Assembly: GCA_900770405.1 (NCBI GenBank)
Contig: CAAGKL010000278.1
Coordinates: 1-5,925 of the forward strand
From: Clostridia bacterium
Lineage (GTDB): Bacteria > Bacillota > Clostridia > UBA1381
DNA: 5,925 nucleotides
Reading direction: 5' to 3'
Below, one piece after another: positions 1 through 5,925 of the stretch. How positions within the stretch are numbered: position 1 is the first letter of the stretch; every line of letters begins with the position of its first letter. Below the pieces are notes generated by a model. It was given only the letters and a program-made list of their open reading frames with translations. It ran no database searches and had not been told where the DNA came from. The translations under genes were made by a program, and so were the position numbers.

Positions 1-10
1 CTTCCGATCT
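1..10. other. Illumina adapter remnant at the contig end
   Basis: The first ten bases, CTTCCGATCT, are identical to the 3' end of the standard Illumina adapter, which ends in GCTCTTCCGATCT. They sit exactly at the window edge, where untrimmed adapter is expected in an assembly. They also supply two of the three bases of an apparent stop codon (TAG, 11-9 on the minus strand) in the solute-binding protein. Native sequence most likely begins at base 11. A ten-base chance match is possible but unlikely at this exact place. Confidence 0.88.
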
Positions 11-1163
11 AGCTCTCGCCCTCGATGCCGAAGTTGTAGAGCATATGCCCCTCATCGGTGTAGCCGTAATCAAGAAAGCGTGCCGCAAGCTCGAGGTTTT
101 TGCAGTTTGTGGAAATTGCAACCGCATAGGGCGCAAGCACCGTATCCTCCGCATAACCGTATTCCGGCTTGCCGCCGTCCTTTGTCGGCTGCGCAACAGC
201 CGTCAGCGCGAAGCCGTTGCCGGGTTTCGCGTCCAAAAGCGCGCCCATTCCGCTTACGACATAGCCGTAATATGCGCCCGCCTCGCCGTTTAATATGCGC
301 GACTGAATATATTTCGTGTCTACGCTGACAAGGTTGTTGTCCAAAAGCCCCTCTTTGTACCAGTCGGCAATTTTTTGGATTACCTCCCTGCATTTTTCCT
401 CCGCGTAGCTGTAATGTACCTTGCCGTTTTCAATGTAGAAATCCGGCGCCATACCGTAGGCATAGAAGAACATTTGCAGCTGGGACGTTGAAAGCACCAG
501 CGGCGAATTTGCACCCAGAGTTTTGAACCCGCGTAGCACCGCCTCTAACTCATCGAGCGTTTTCGGTTCGCTCATACCCAGCTTGTCGAGCCAGTCCTTG
601 CGCAAAATTAGCCCCTGCGCACACGCCATCCACTGCTCGCCGCGCACAAACGGAAAGACGAAATAATTGCCGCCGTCGGTCTTTATTTTTTTGTCGACAT
701 CGGGATTTTCCTTCAGATATGCGGACAGCGCCGGCGCATATTTTTCTATTGCATCGTTGAGCTTGTATATGTAGTCCTCCTCAATAGCCGTGTCGGCGCC
801 GCCGGCATAGCCCGCCCAGTTGCTCGTGACTAGGTCGGGTAATTCGTTTGACGCGAGCATAATGTTGAACTGCTCGCTCGTCTGCCCCGCCTGCGGATGC
901 ACGTATTCGACCTTTACGCCCGTGCGTTTTTCGAGTTCCTTCGCAAACGGCGTCGCCCCAAGATTATCTACCGCTCCCTGCAGCCTGGTGTCAAGGTCGA
1001 CCCAGTACGTCAGTGTATCGTCGCATTGCAGCGGATAAACAGCGTCGCCGTTTAAGGTCACCTTTGCGCCTGTATGCGCCGTTTCGCCGCCGCAGGACGA
1101 TAACGCCCCCGTTACCAGCAATACTGCGGCACATAAGCCCGCAATCCTTCTTCTTTGTTCCAT
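11..1163 (-). CDS. Extracellular carbohydrate-binding lipoprotein of an LplA/YtcQ-like ABC importer, 3'-truncated
   Basis: This is the ligand-capturing lipoprotein of a sugar ABC importer, anchored outside the membrane. The start at 1163 is chosen because GGGAGG lies nine bases upstream (1178-1173) and because the protein then begins with a lipoprotein signal: MEQRRR, a hydrophobic stretch at about 7-21, and the lipobox LSSC with Cys24 as the acylated residue. The reading frame is open upstream to an ATG at 1226, but that start would bury the signal peptide. Family hallmarks are KELEKRTGVKVEY (about 75-87), ASNELPD (104-110), RKDWLDKLG (188-196) and YTDEGHMLYNFGIEGES (368-384). Only 384 residues are visible, while this family usually has about 500 or more, so the C-terminal part is missing. 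The apparent TAG stop is formed with adapter bases; the family normally continues with an aromatic residue after GES, and the native T at base 11 fits the first base of a Tyr codon. The exact sugar cannot be told from sequence; oligosaccharides are typical. Confidence 0.9.
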
Positions 1164-1172
1164 TATATATAT

Positions 1173-1178
1173 CCTCCC
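1173..1178 (-). promoter_or_regulatory. Ribosome binding site of the solute-binding lipoprotein
   Basis: GGGAGG is followed by a nine-base AT-alternating spacer and the ATG at 1163. It decides the start against the in-frame ATG at 1226. Confidence 0.8.
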
Positions 1179-1183
1179 TTTCC

Positions 1184-1196
1184 GCCGTTTAACGGC
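1184..1196. promoter_or_regulatory. 13-base palindrome, candidate operator or leader hairpin
   Basis: GCCGTT-T-AACGGC is a perfect inverted repeat with a single central base. It lies six bases upstream of the ribosome binding site of the binding-protein gene, and just downstream of the start point expected from the candidate promoter at 1209-1236. It could be a repressor operator or a small leader hairpin. No regulator gene is visible in the window and I do not recognise the motif as the site of a named regulator. Confidence 0.4.
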
Positions 1197-1208
1197 TGAA
1201 TGTTTTAC

Positions 1209-1236
1209 ATTATGTTGCCTTATCAAAGCGTGAAAA
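1209..1236 (-). promoter_or_regulatory. Candidate sigma-A-type promoter for the binding-protein gene
   Basis: On the minus strand, TTTTCA (1236-1231, four of six matches to TTGACA) is followed after 16 bases by CATAAT (1214-1209, five of six matches to TATAAT). A start near 1202 would leave a leader of about 39 bases before the ATG at 1163. A separate promoter would let the binding protein be made in excess over the permeases, which is common for such transporters. The -35 box is weak, so this is tentative. Confidence 0.4.
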
Positions 1237-1271
1237 AATTGTTTCGAGTATCTGTTTTGAATGCCCTTCTC

Positions 1272-1349
1272 CTTTTTTACCGCTCACTCCTCAGATTGTG
1301 CATTTGATGCGTGGGCGCTGTACGGTTAGTACCACACTGAGCGAAAAAG
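1272..1349. repeat. Inverted repeat closing a 51-base loop in the intergenic gap
   Basis: CGCTCA (1281-1286) pairs with TGAGCG (1338-1343). The flanking T run (1273-1278) pairs with AAAAA (1344-1348) across a two-base AC bulge, giving about 11 pairs. The enclosed loop contains a small hairpin, GCAT-TTG-ATGC (1300-1310). On neither strand is the stem followed by a T run, so it is not an ordinary intrinsic terminator. It lies beside the two hairpins at 1368-1441 and may be part of the same element. Confidence 0.5.
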
Positions 1350-1367
1350 TAGTGCTGGGCAATCGTC

Positions 1368-1398
1368 AACGCTAACCAAATCAGAGCTTTGGAGCGTT
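1368..1398. repeat. Hairpin A of a duplicated hairpin pair
   Basis: Outer arms AACGCT (1368-1373) and AGCGTT (1393-1398) pair perfectly. After a two-base AA bulge the inner stem CCAAA (1376-1380) pairs with TTTGG (1388-1392) around a seven-base loop. The core, 1376-1392, matches the core of hairpin B (1418-1434) at 16 of 17 bases. It lies between the second permease and the binding-protein gene. Possible roles are mRNA stabilisation or processing between two genes with different expression, or an intergenic repeat family. Confidence 0.6.
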
Positions 1399-1411
1399 TT
1401 GATATGGCTGC

Positions 1412-1441
1412 TGTTCGCCAAATCAGAGATTTGGACGAACA
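1412..1441. repeat. Hairpin B of a duplicated hairpin pair
   Basis: Outer arms TGTTCG (1412-1417) and CGAACA (1436-1441) pair perfectly. The inner stem CCAAAT (1418-1423) pairs with ATTTGG (1429-1434) around the five-base loop CAGAG, with one bulged A at 1435, giving 12 pairs in all. No T run follows on either strand. It shares its core with hairpin A, 42 bases away, but has a different outer arm. It begins 24 bases after the stop codon of the second permease. The remaining bases 1442-1464 hold nothing I can identify. Confidence 0.65.
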
Positions 1442-1464
1442 CCGCAATTTTAACCGTCCGGCAT

Positions 1465-2349
1465 TTAACCTTTTACCGCACCTATCATTACCCCTTGCAC
1501 AAAGTACTTTTGCAGGAATGGGTAAATCACCAGTATGGGGAGAGTCGATACCACGATTACGGCGTACTTGATTGACTCGCCGATAGCCTCCTGATCGACG
1601 GTTGTTCCGCCGCCGCTCATCTGCGAGGTGTCGTTCGCTATCAGTATCCCGCGGAGCACCAGCTGCAGGGGCTGTAAATTCCTCGCCTTCTGCAGGTATA
1701 TCATCGCCGGAAACCACGAATTCCAGTGCGATACGGTGTAATACAAAAGTATCACCGCCATTGTTGCCTTTGCCAGTGGAATAAATATCCGCGTCAGTAT
1801 CACAAAATGGCTCGCTCCGTCAATTCTTGCCGCCTCTTCAAGGCTGTCCGGCACTGCCGCAAAGCCGGTGCGCATTATTATGAAGTTATACGTCGACATA
1901 GCGCCCGGCAGCACAATCGCCCAATAGGTGTTGTTTATCCCCAGACTGTTCACGAGCAGATAGCCCGGTATCAGCCCGCCGGAGAAAAACATCGTAAACA
2001 CTATAAACATCGTTATCGCATTGCCGAGCATCAGGCCCTTCCGCGACAGTCCGTACGCCGTAAGCGACGTTATGAACATATTGATGCTCACCCCAAGCAG
2101 CAGTATTATCAGCGTATTCTTATACCCTCGCAAAATGCTCGGGTTATTAATTACGTTTTTGTACGCCGCAAAATTGAATTTAAGCGGCGCAAGCAGCGGC
2201 CCTGTATACTTCATCAGCAAATTTGAGTCGCTGAAGGAGGCGATTATTACATAATATATGGGGTATGCCGTCACAATTATCAGAAGCAGCATAAATACAA
2301 TATTGCAGACATTAAACACCTTTCTCCCGAATGTATCCTTTACTACCAT
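1465..2349 (-). CDS. CUT1-type carbohydrate ABC transporter permease (LplC/YtcP-like)
   Basis: This is one of two membrane subunits that form the channel of a sugar importer. Numbering from the ATG at 2352 (295 residues), hydrophobic segments lie at about 13-38, 78-97, 108-130, 140-163, 194-215 and 262-281, the usual six. The cytoplasmic EAA loop that contacts the ATPase is clear at about 172-193 (EEAARIDGAS, then IFIPLAK). The C-terminus, YPFLQKYFVQGVMIGAVKG, is typical of the YtcP/LplC group, and the length is normal. Two adjacent ATGs are possible: the first (2352) is four bases from GGAGG and the second (2349) is seven, so the second is preferred. The gene begins 12 bases after the upstream permease ends, so the two are almost certainly co-transcribed. 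Specificity cannot be read from the sequence; family members take up complex oligosaccharides. Confidence 0.93.
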   Translation of the reverse strand: MVVKDTFGRKVFNVCNIVFMLLLIIVTAYPIYYVIIASFSDSNLLMKYTGPLLAPLKFNFAAYKNVINNPSILRGYKNTLIILLLGVSINMFITSLTAYGLSRKGLMLGNAITMFIVFTMFFSGGLIPGYLLVNSLGINNTYWAIVLPGAMSTYNFIIMRTGFAAVPDSLEEAARIDGASHFVILTRIFIPLAKATMAVILLYYTVSHWNSWFPAMIYLQKARNLQPLQLVLRGILIANDTSQMSGGGTTVDQEAIGESIKYAVIVVSTLPILVIYPFLQKYFVQGVMIGAVKG

Positions 2350-2356
2350 CATCGCA

Positions 2357-2361
2357 CCTCC
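2357..2361 (-). promoter_or_regulatory. Ribosome binding site of the second permease, abutting the upstream stop
   Basis: GGAGG directly follows the TAA stop (2364-2362) of the first permease. Ribosomes finishing permease 1 are thus placed at the start of permease 2, which supports equal production of the two subunits. Its distance favours the ATG at 2349 over the one at 2352. Confidence 0.8.
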
Positions 2362-3321
2362 TTACCACAGGCTCGTATCGGTCAGCCGCCGGCTGATACG
2401 ATTCGCGCATATTATCAGAACGAAGTTAATCACGGAATTAAACAGCCCTACTGCCGTCGAATAGCTCCACTGGTTCGAGCCGCCCTCCGCCAGCAGTCCG
2501 CGCCGGTACACGAAGGTCGAAATAACGTCCGCCGTCTCCCGCGTTGCCTCGTTATAGAGCAGAATTATCTTCTCATAGCCGACATTCAAAAGCCCGCCTA
2601 TTCTGAGTATCAGCATAATAACCACCATCGGCAGAATGCCCGGCAGCGTTACGTTGAGCGTCTGGCGCCATCTGCCCGCGCCGTCAATTGTCGCTGCCTC
2701 ATAGAGTTCCTGGTCAATCCCGGCGAGTGCCGACAGGTAAATAATCGAGCCCCAGCCGACCTCCTGCCAGATATTCGTTATCACGTATATCGACACAAAA
2801 TATTTCGGTTCGTTGAGCATACTCACCGGCTGCCAGTGTCCGCCCGTCAGTGTAACCAAAATGTCGTTGATAAAGCCGTTATTCATCGTGAAGCTCTTTA
2901 TCATTCCGCACACAACCACAAGCGAGATGAAATGCGGAAGGTAGGTCACCGTCTGCGACAGCTTTGCAAATCGCTTACTTCCGATTTCGTTAATTAGGAG
3001 CGCCAGGATTATCGGCGCTGGAAATCCGAAAATCAGCGTTTGCAGACTGATATTGAGCGTGTTTTTCAGTATGCGGAAGAAATACGGGCTTGTAAGGAAG
3101 CTTTTAAAGTGCTTCACGCCCGCCCAATGGCTCCCGAGTATGCCCAGCTTCGGGCTGTAGTCCTTGAACGCGATTATTGCGCCGTACATCGGCCCGTAGC
3201 AGAATATCAGGTAATACACAATTGCAGGTATCAGCATTATATAAACCGCTTTATTTTTTCTGAGGTCTCTTGCGAGGCGCGATGTAAATGTCATCTTTTT
3301 CGCCGTTTCTACCTTATTCAT
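2362..3321 (-). CDS. CUT1-type carbohydrate ABC transporter permease (LplB/YteP-like)
   Basis: This is the partner membrane subunit of the sugar importer. From the ATG at 3321 it has 319 residues, normal for the family. Hydrophobic segments lie at about 26-47, 86-110, 122-142, 173-198, 229-247 and 287-307. The EAA loop is at 208-231 (EAATIDGAGRWRQ, then TLPGILP) and docks with the ATPase. The N-terminal YIMLIPAIVYYLIFCYGPMYG and the following AFKDYSP are characteristic of the LplB/YteP group. A GGCGGTG sequence ends seven bases upstream of the ATG; an in-frame TTG at 3327 is a weaker alternative start. The start lies inside the end of the SLH-protein gene, with an 8-base overlap, which suggests translational coupling. 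No ATPase gene is present in the window; such importers often use a shared MsmK/UgpC-type ATPase encoded elsewhere. Confidence 0.93.
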   Translation of the reverse strand: MNKVETAKKMTFTSRLARDLRKNKAVYIMLIPAIVYYLIFCYGPMYGAIIAFKDYSPKLGILGSHWAGVKHFKSFLTSPYFFRILKNTLNISLQTLIFGFPAPIILALLINEIGSKRFAKLSQTVTYLPHFISLVVVCGMIKSFTMNNGFINDILVTLTGGHWQPVSMLNEPKYFVSIYVITNIWQEVGWGSIIYLSALAGIDQELYEAATIDGAGRWRQTLNVTLPGILPMVVIMLILRIGGLLNVGYEKIILLYNEATRETADVISTFVYRRGLLAEGGSNQWSYSTAVGLFNSVINFVLIICANRISRRLTDTSLW

Positions 3322-5887
3322 ATACAATCACCGCCTGTACACTTGCATATCGGGTCTTTATAAGCACCCTGCTGTATTTCGCTTCATTATTAAGATAGCT
3401 CACCATATTACCCCTCGGGACGGTATACACCTTGTTGTCCTCATCAACGATACAGCAATAGGTGCTCCCCCACGGGAAATACCACCTTCTGCCGTTCGCA
3501 CCGGCGGCAATATCGAAAAGCGCAATCGCCGAGCTGTCCACATCGTAGAGCCCGCCGTAATAATACTTCAGATTGTCATTATCCTTCGCCGCGCTGCCGT
3601 AGCGCTCGGAAAGCGTTTTGTTTTTATTGTCAAAATCCCTTTGCATATTCGTAATATAGCCGAAACTGTCGACCGTATACCGAAGCGCGTCACCAACCGC
3701 GAAGGGAATTTCGCTGTCGGAATATTCGCCAGAGCTGCGCAGATTTTGCAGGAAGTCCTCGTCCGTTTTTATCTTATAGGTCGAAAAACTGTCCTCCGAC
3801 CATAGCTCAATGCCGATAACCTTCTCGTCGTCCTCGTCAAGCTCATATTTCACCTTTTTCACAACGCCGAAGCGCGAATCAAATTCCACACTGCCGTTGC
3901 TTTTTCCAATATACAAAAGTGCTTTTGCAACACCGGTCGGACTGACGTTATACGGGATAATATTCTTCGCCTCGACCTTTGAATCATTTGAGAGAAAACC
4001 CAGTCCGGCGGCAAGTGTGTATTTTTTTTCGTTCGTATCCGCGTCGTTATTGATACAGAAGATTCTCGTCGCATTCGTTATTGTGAAATGCGGCACGAAA
4101 TAGCCCGTTATCTTATAATAAACCGTGTCCGACGTATCGTACCCCTCGAAGTTCCAGCGCTTTAAAATATCCGCGTCCTCCTCCATGCGGTCATATATCC
4201 CCATCGTCGGCTGCTCGGTATTAATTTTCGATATAACCGAATTTTTGATTTTGTAACGTATCAGCTGAGGGCTGTCGTAAAATTTGGTATAAGTGTCCTC
4301 CGGCACGCTTCTTGAGCCGTTGAGCACAAGCTTGTCGCTGACATAATAGGTGTGCAGCGCACCGTCCTCGCCGAACAGGCGCACACCGACCGAATTTTCC
4401 GACGCCTCAACATCGTTAAAAATGCCGTATAGATAACCGTAGAGCATTGTGTCCGCCGCCGCGCCCGAGACCGCGACAAGCTTCCCATCTGAGGAAAGAT
4501 ATGCCGTGACATTGCTCCCGAGCTTTACTTCATTTAAATATGCGTCAATGAAATACTGCGTCATATCATATTCGACATCACCGAGGAACGCCGTTTTTTC
4601 AGTTGTGTCAACGCTTTTGAACTCGCCGTCGGCTGTCTCCGCCAGCACATACACCGACGCGAGCAGTCCGTCGCGCGACACATAGTACTCTATGCAATCG
4701 TCCGCCGCAAGATTTTCAAGCAATAGCACCTCGCCGCCTGACAAAATTTCGTATTTCGCATCGTCCTTTGAAAGGTCAAGCCTGCCGCTGTGATTTTTGT
4801 CATAGATAACCTTGTCGGCGATGTTGCCAACAGTCAGATATTTGCTCTCTCTTATATGCACAACGTCATAGCTGCCGTCGCCGTCATTGTCTACCAGCAC
4901 GAGCTCGCCGTCGTCAATCGCGAAATCCGCTGCGGTATAGCCCACAAGCGCCTTTCCGTTATACACAACCGCCGCATCGGCATCTGTTTTGTACGAGCTG
5001 CGCGAGCTTTTATTGTCGTAATAAAGCTTGCCCGCGTCCAGCTCCGGCTTGCGCACGGAGGATATGCTCCTGTACTCGTTGTTGTATCCGACCGCGCACA
5101 CAAGCTCGCTGTCCGTACCGTCCTCGCGCACATATGCCCTGACCCTGCTGCCGAGCAAAATCCCGTCAATCTTTCCTTCATATGTCACGCCATCAATTAC
5201 CGTCCTGTTTTTGCCTGCATCGGTGCGATTGTCATTCAAATAGGTATCCTCATTTGCCTCATATATGCCGTCAAGCTCAACAATGTCATATTTCCCCCCG
5301 AGCAGCGTTCTCGACTTGCCGTAGCTCACCACATCTCCCGAAAAGCCCGACGGCTCCATATATTTTGCCCTCGCCGCGTTGCCGAGCAGGATATAAAAAT
5401 CGTCCGTGCCTACTGCGCCGGTGCTGCTGTCCGTATTTTTTGCAAGCTTGAGCGTTACTGCCGCGGCATTCGTCCCGGCCGGATACCCGCCCTTGCTCTG
5501 CGCATATGCGCCGTAGCCGAGCGCGCACACCAGCATTTTGTACGCCTCGGGATAGGTTATTTCGCGCTCGGGATAAAAGCTGTTCGACTGCGCGATAATT
5601 CCCAGTCCCGCAGCGGTTTTCGCGGCATAGGCAAGCTCGCTGCCGTCGGGAATATCGTTAAAATTCGACGGTGTGCCGCTGCCGTCAAGACGCAAAAGCC
5701 GCATCACCGCAGTCAGAAACACGCCGCGGGTTATGCTCTCCGGCTCTTCGTTCGTCACCTCTATCGCCGCAAGCAGTGTCTTGTATTCATCAAGCAGTCC
5801 GCCGTCCTCCCGCACCGCCGCACACGGTGCGGCAAATGCCGGCAAAATCAGCGCGGCGCACAGTATTAGCGATATTATTTTTCTCAT
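3314..5887 (-). CDS. Secreted S-layer homology (SLH) domain protein with a large beta-rich body
   Basis: This 857-residue protein is predicted to be exported and held on the cell surface. GGAGG six bases upstream (5898-5894) fixes the ATG at 5887; an upstream in-frame TTG at 5914 has no such support. Residues 1-24 are a signal peptide (MRK, hydrophobic core at about 4-18, likely cleavage after AFA or PCAA). Residues 40-185 hold two to three divergent SLH repeats: SITRGVFLTAVMRLL (51-65), FNDIP (76-80), GLGIIAQ (94-100), FYPEREITYPEAYKMLVCALGY (104-125) and TDDFYILLGNA (161-171). The classic TRAE motif is not intact. The remainder is rich in beta-forming sequence with recurring units near 245, 394, 456, 541 and 731. 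It contains two calcium-loop-like motifs, DNDGDGSYD (333-341) and DKNHSGRLD (363-371). No catalytic domain is recognised. The gene overlaps the first permease by 8 bases, so a link to the transporter, such as glycan capture at the wall, is plausible but unproven. A purely structural S-layer-like role is the main alternative. Confidence 0.85.
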   Translation of the reverse strand: MRKIISLILCAALILPAFAAPCAAVREDGGLLDEYKTLLAAIEVTNEEPESITRGVFLTAVMRLLRLDGSGTPSNFNDIPDGSELAYAAKTAAGLGIIAQSNSFYPEREITYPEAYKMLVCALGYGAYAQSKGGYPAGTNAAAVTLKLAKNTDSSTGAVGTDDFYILLGNAARAKYMEPSGFSGDVVSYGKSRTLLGGKYDIVELDGIYEANEDTYLNDNRTDAGKNRTVIDGVTYEGKIDGILLGSRVRAYVREDGTDSELVCAVGYNNEYRSISSVRKPELDAGKLYYDNKSSRSSYKTDADAAVVYNGKALVGYTAADFAIDDGELVLVDNDGDGSYDVVHIRESKYLTVGNIADKVIYDKNHSGRLDLSKDDAKYEILSGGEVLLLENLAADDCIEYYVSRDGLLASVYVLAETADGEFKSVDTTEKTAFLGDVEYDMTQYFIDAYLNEVKLGSNVTAYLSSDGKLVAVSGAAADTMLYGYLYGIFNDVEASENSVGVRLFGEDGALHTYYVSDKLVLNGSRSVPEDTYTKFYDSPQLIRYKIKNSVISKINTEQPTMGIYDRMEEDADILKRWNFEGYDTSDTVYYKITGYFVPHFTITNATRIFCINNDADTNEKKYTLAAGLGFLSNDSKVEAKNIIPYNVSPTGVAKALLYIGKSNGSVEFDSRFGVVKKVKYELDEDDEKVIGIELWSEDSFSTYKIKTDEDFLQNLRSSGEYSDSEIPFAVGDALRYTVDSFGYITNMQRDFDNKNKTLSERYGSAAKDNDNLKYYYGGLYDVDSSAIALFDIAAGANGRRWYFPWGSTYCCIVDEDNKVYTVPRGNMVSYLNNEAKYSRVLIKTRYASVQAVIVYE

Positions 5888-5911
5888 ATCTGACCTCCGT
5901 AATATCTGACC
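5886..5911 (-). repeat. Short direct repeat across the SLH-protein ribosome binding site and start
   Basis: GGTCAGATAT occurs twice on the minus strand, at 5911-5902 and 5895-5886, with a period of 16 bases. The second copy overlaps the last two bases of the ribosome binding site and the first two bases of the ATG. It may be a small local duplication or a protein-binding site. Only 38 bases upstream of the gene are visible, so no promoter can be assigned. Confidence 0.35.
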
Positions 5912-5925
5912 CAAACGCCGTACAA

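Noticed and set aside
1164..1226. The longer N-terminus of the binding protein, starting at the ATG at 1226
   Set aside because: It adds 21 mostly charged residues ahead of a complete lipoprotein signal peptide, and the ribosome binding site clearly serves the ATG at 1163.
1338..1372. TTGACG on the minus strand (1370-1365) as a -35 box in the intergenic gap
   Set aside because: No acceptable -10 box lies 16-18 bases downstream, and it sits next to the arm of hairpin A.
1368..1398. Hairpin A as an intrinsic terminator
   Set aside because: The stem is followed by only TTTT-GA on the plus strand, where there is no gene to terminate, and by GACGATTG on the minus strand, with no T run.
1277..1464. 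An open frame of about 62 codons on the minus strand through the gap, ending at 1277
   Set aside because: It is open only as the tail of a frame that starts inside the second permease. I see no start with a ribosome binding site in the gap, and the inverted repeats explain the sequence better.
1726..2226. A 166-codon open frame on the plus strand
   Set aside because: It is antisense to the second permease, basic and low in recognisable features, with no ribosome binding site; it is a shadow.
4790..5869. A 359-codon open frame on the plus strand
   Set aside because: It lies wholly antisense to the SLH protein, has no convincing ribosome binding site, and its product is rich in Arg, Ala, Ile and His with no recognisable domain. 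The minus-strand protein has a signal peptide, SLH repeats and a good ribosome binding site, so this is a shadow of its codon bias.

Overview
The window is one stretch of a bacterial genome, roughly half GC, with all four genes on the minus strand. Transcription runs from right to left. Strong GGAGG-type ribosome binding sites, a lipoprotein solute-binding protein, S-layer homology (SLH) repeats and LplB/LplC-type sugar permeases point to a Gram-positive anaerobe of the Clostridia (Bacillota), probably a gut or rumen species known from a metagenome assembly. This taxonomic call is inference from gene families.

In order of transcription: (1) 5887-3314, a secreted 857-residue protein with N-terminal SLH-like repeats and a long beta-rich body. 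(2) 3321-2362, a first CUT1-type ABC sugar permease (LplB/YteP-like), whose start overlaps the end of gene 1 by 8 bases. (3) 2349-1465, a second permease (LplC/YtcP-like), whose ribosome binding site touches the stop codon of gene 2. (4) An approximately 300-base gap (1164-1464) holding three inverted-repeat structures, then a candidate promoter, a 13-base palindrome and a ribosome binding site. (5) 1163-11, an extracellular oligosaccharide-binding lipoprotein that runs off the left edge.

Together genes 2-4 make a carbohydrate importer: the lipoprotein captures the ligand and the two permeases form the channel. No ATPase is encoded here; in this family the ATPase is often shared and encoded elsewhere. 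The SLH protein is tightly coupled to the first permease, so it is probably made with the transporter, perhaps as a surface component of glycan capture. That role is a guess from position.

The first ten bases match the 3' end of the common Illumina adapter. They create a false stop codon for the solute-binding protein, which should be read as truncated and not as naturally short. The most unusual native DNA is the gap between permease 2 and the binding-protein gene. It contains a duplicated hairpin whose outer arms differ in sequence yet still pair, next to a longer closing stem; it looks like an intergenic repeat or a structured RNA.
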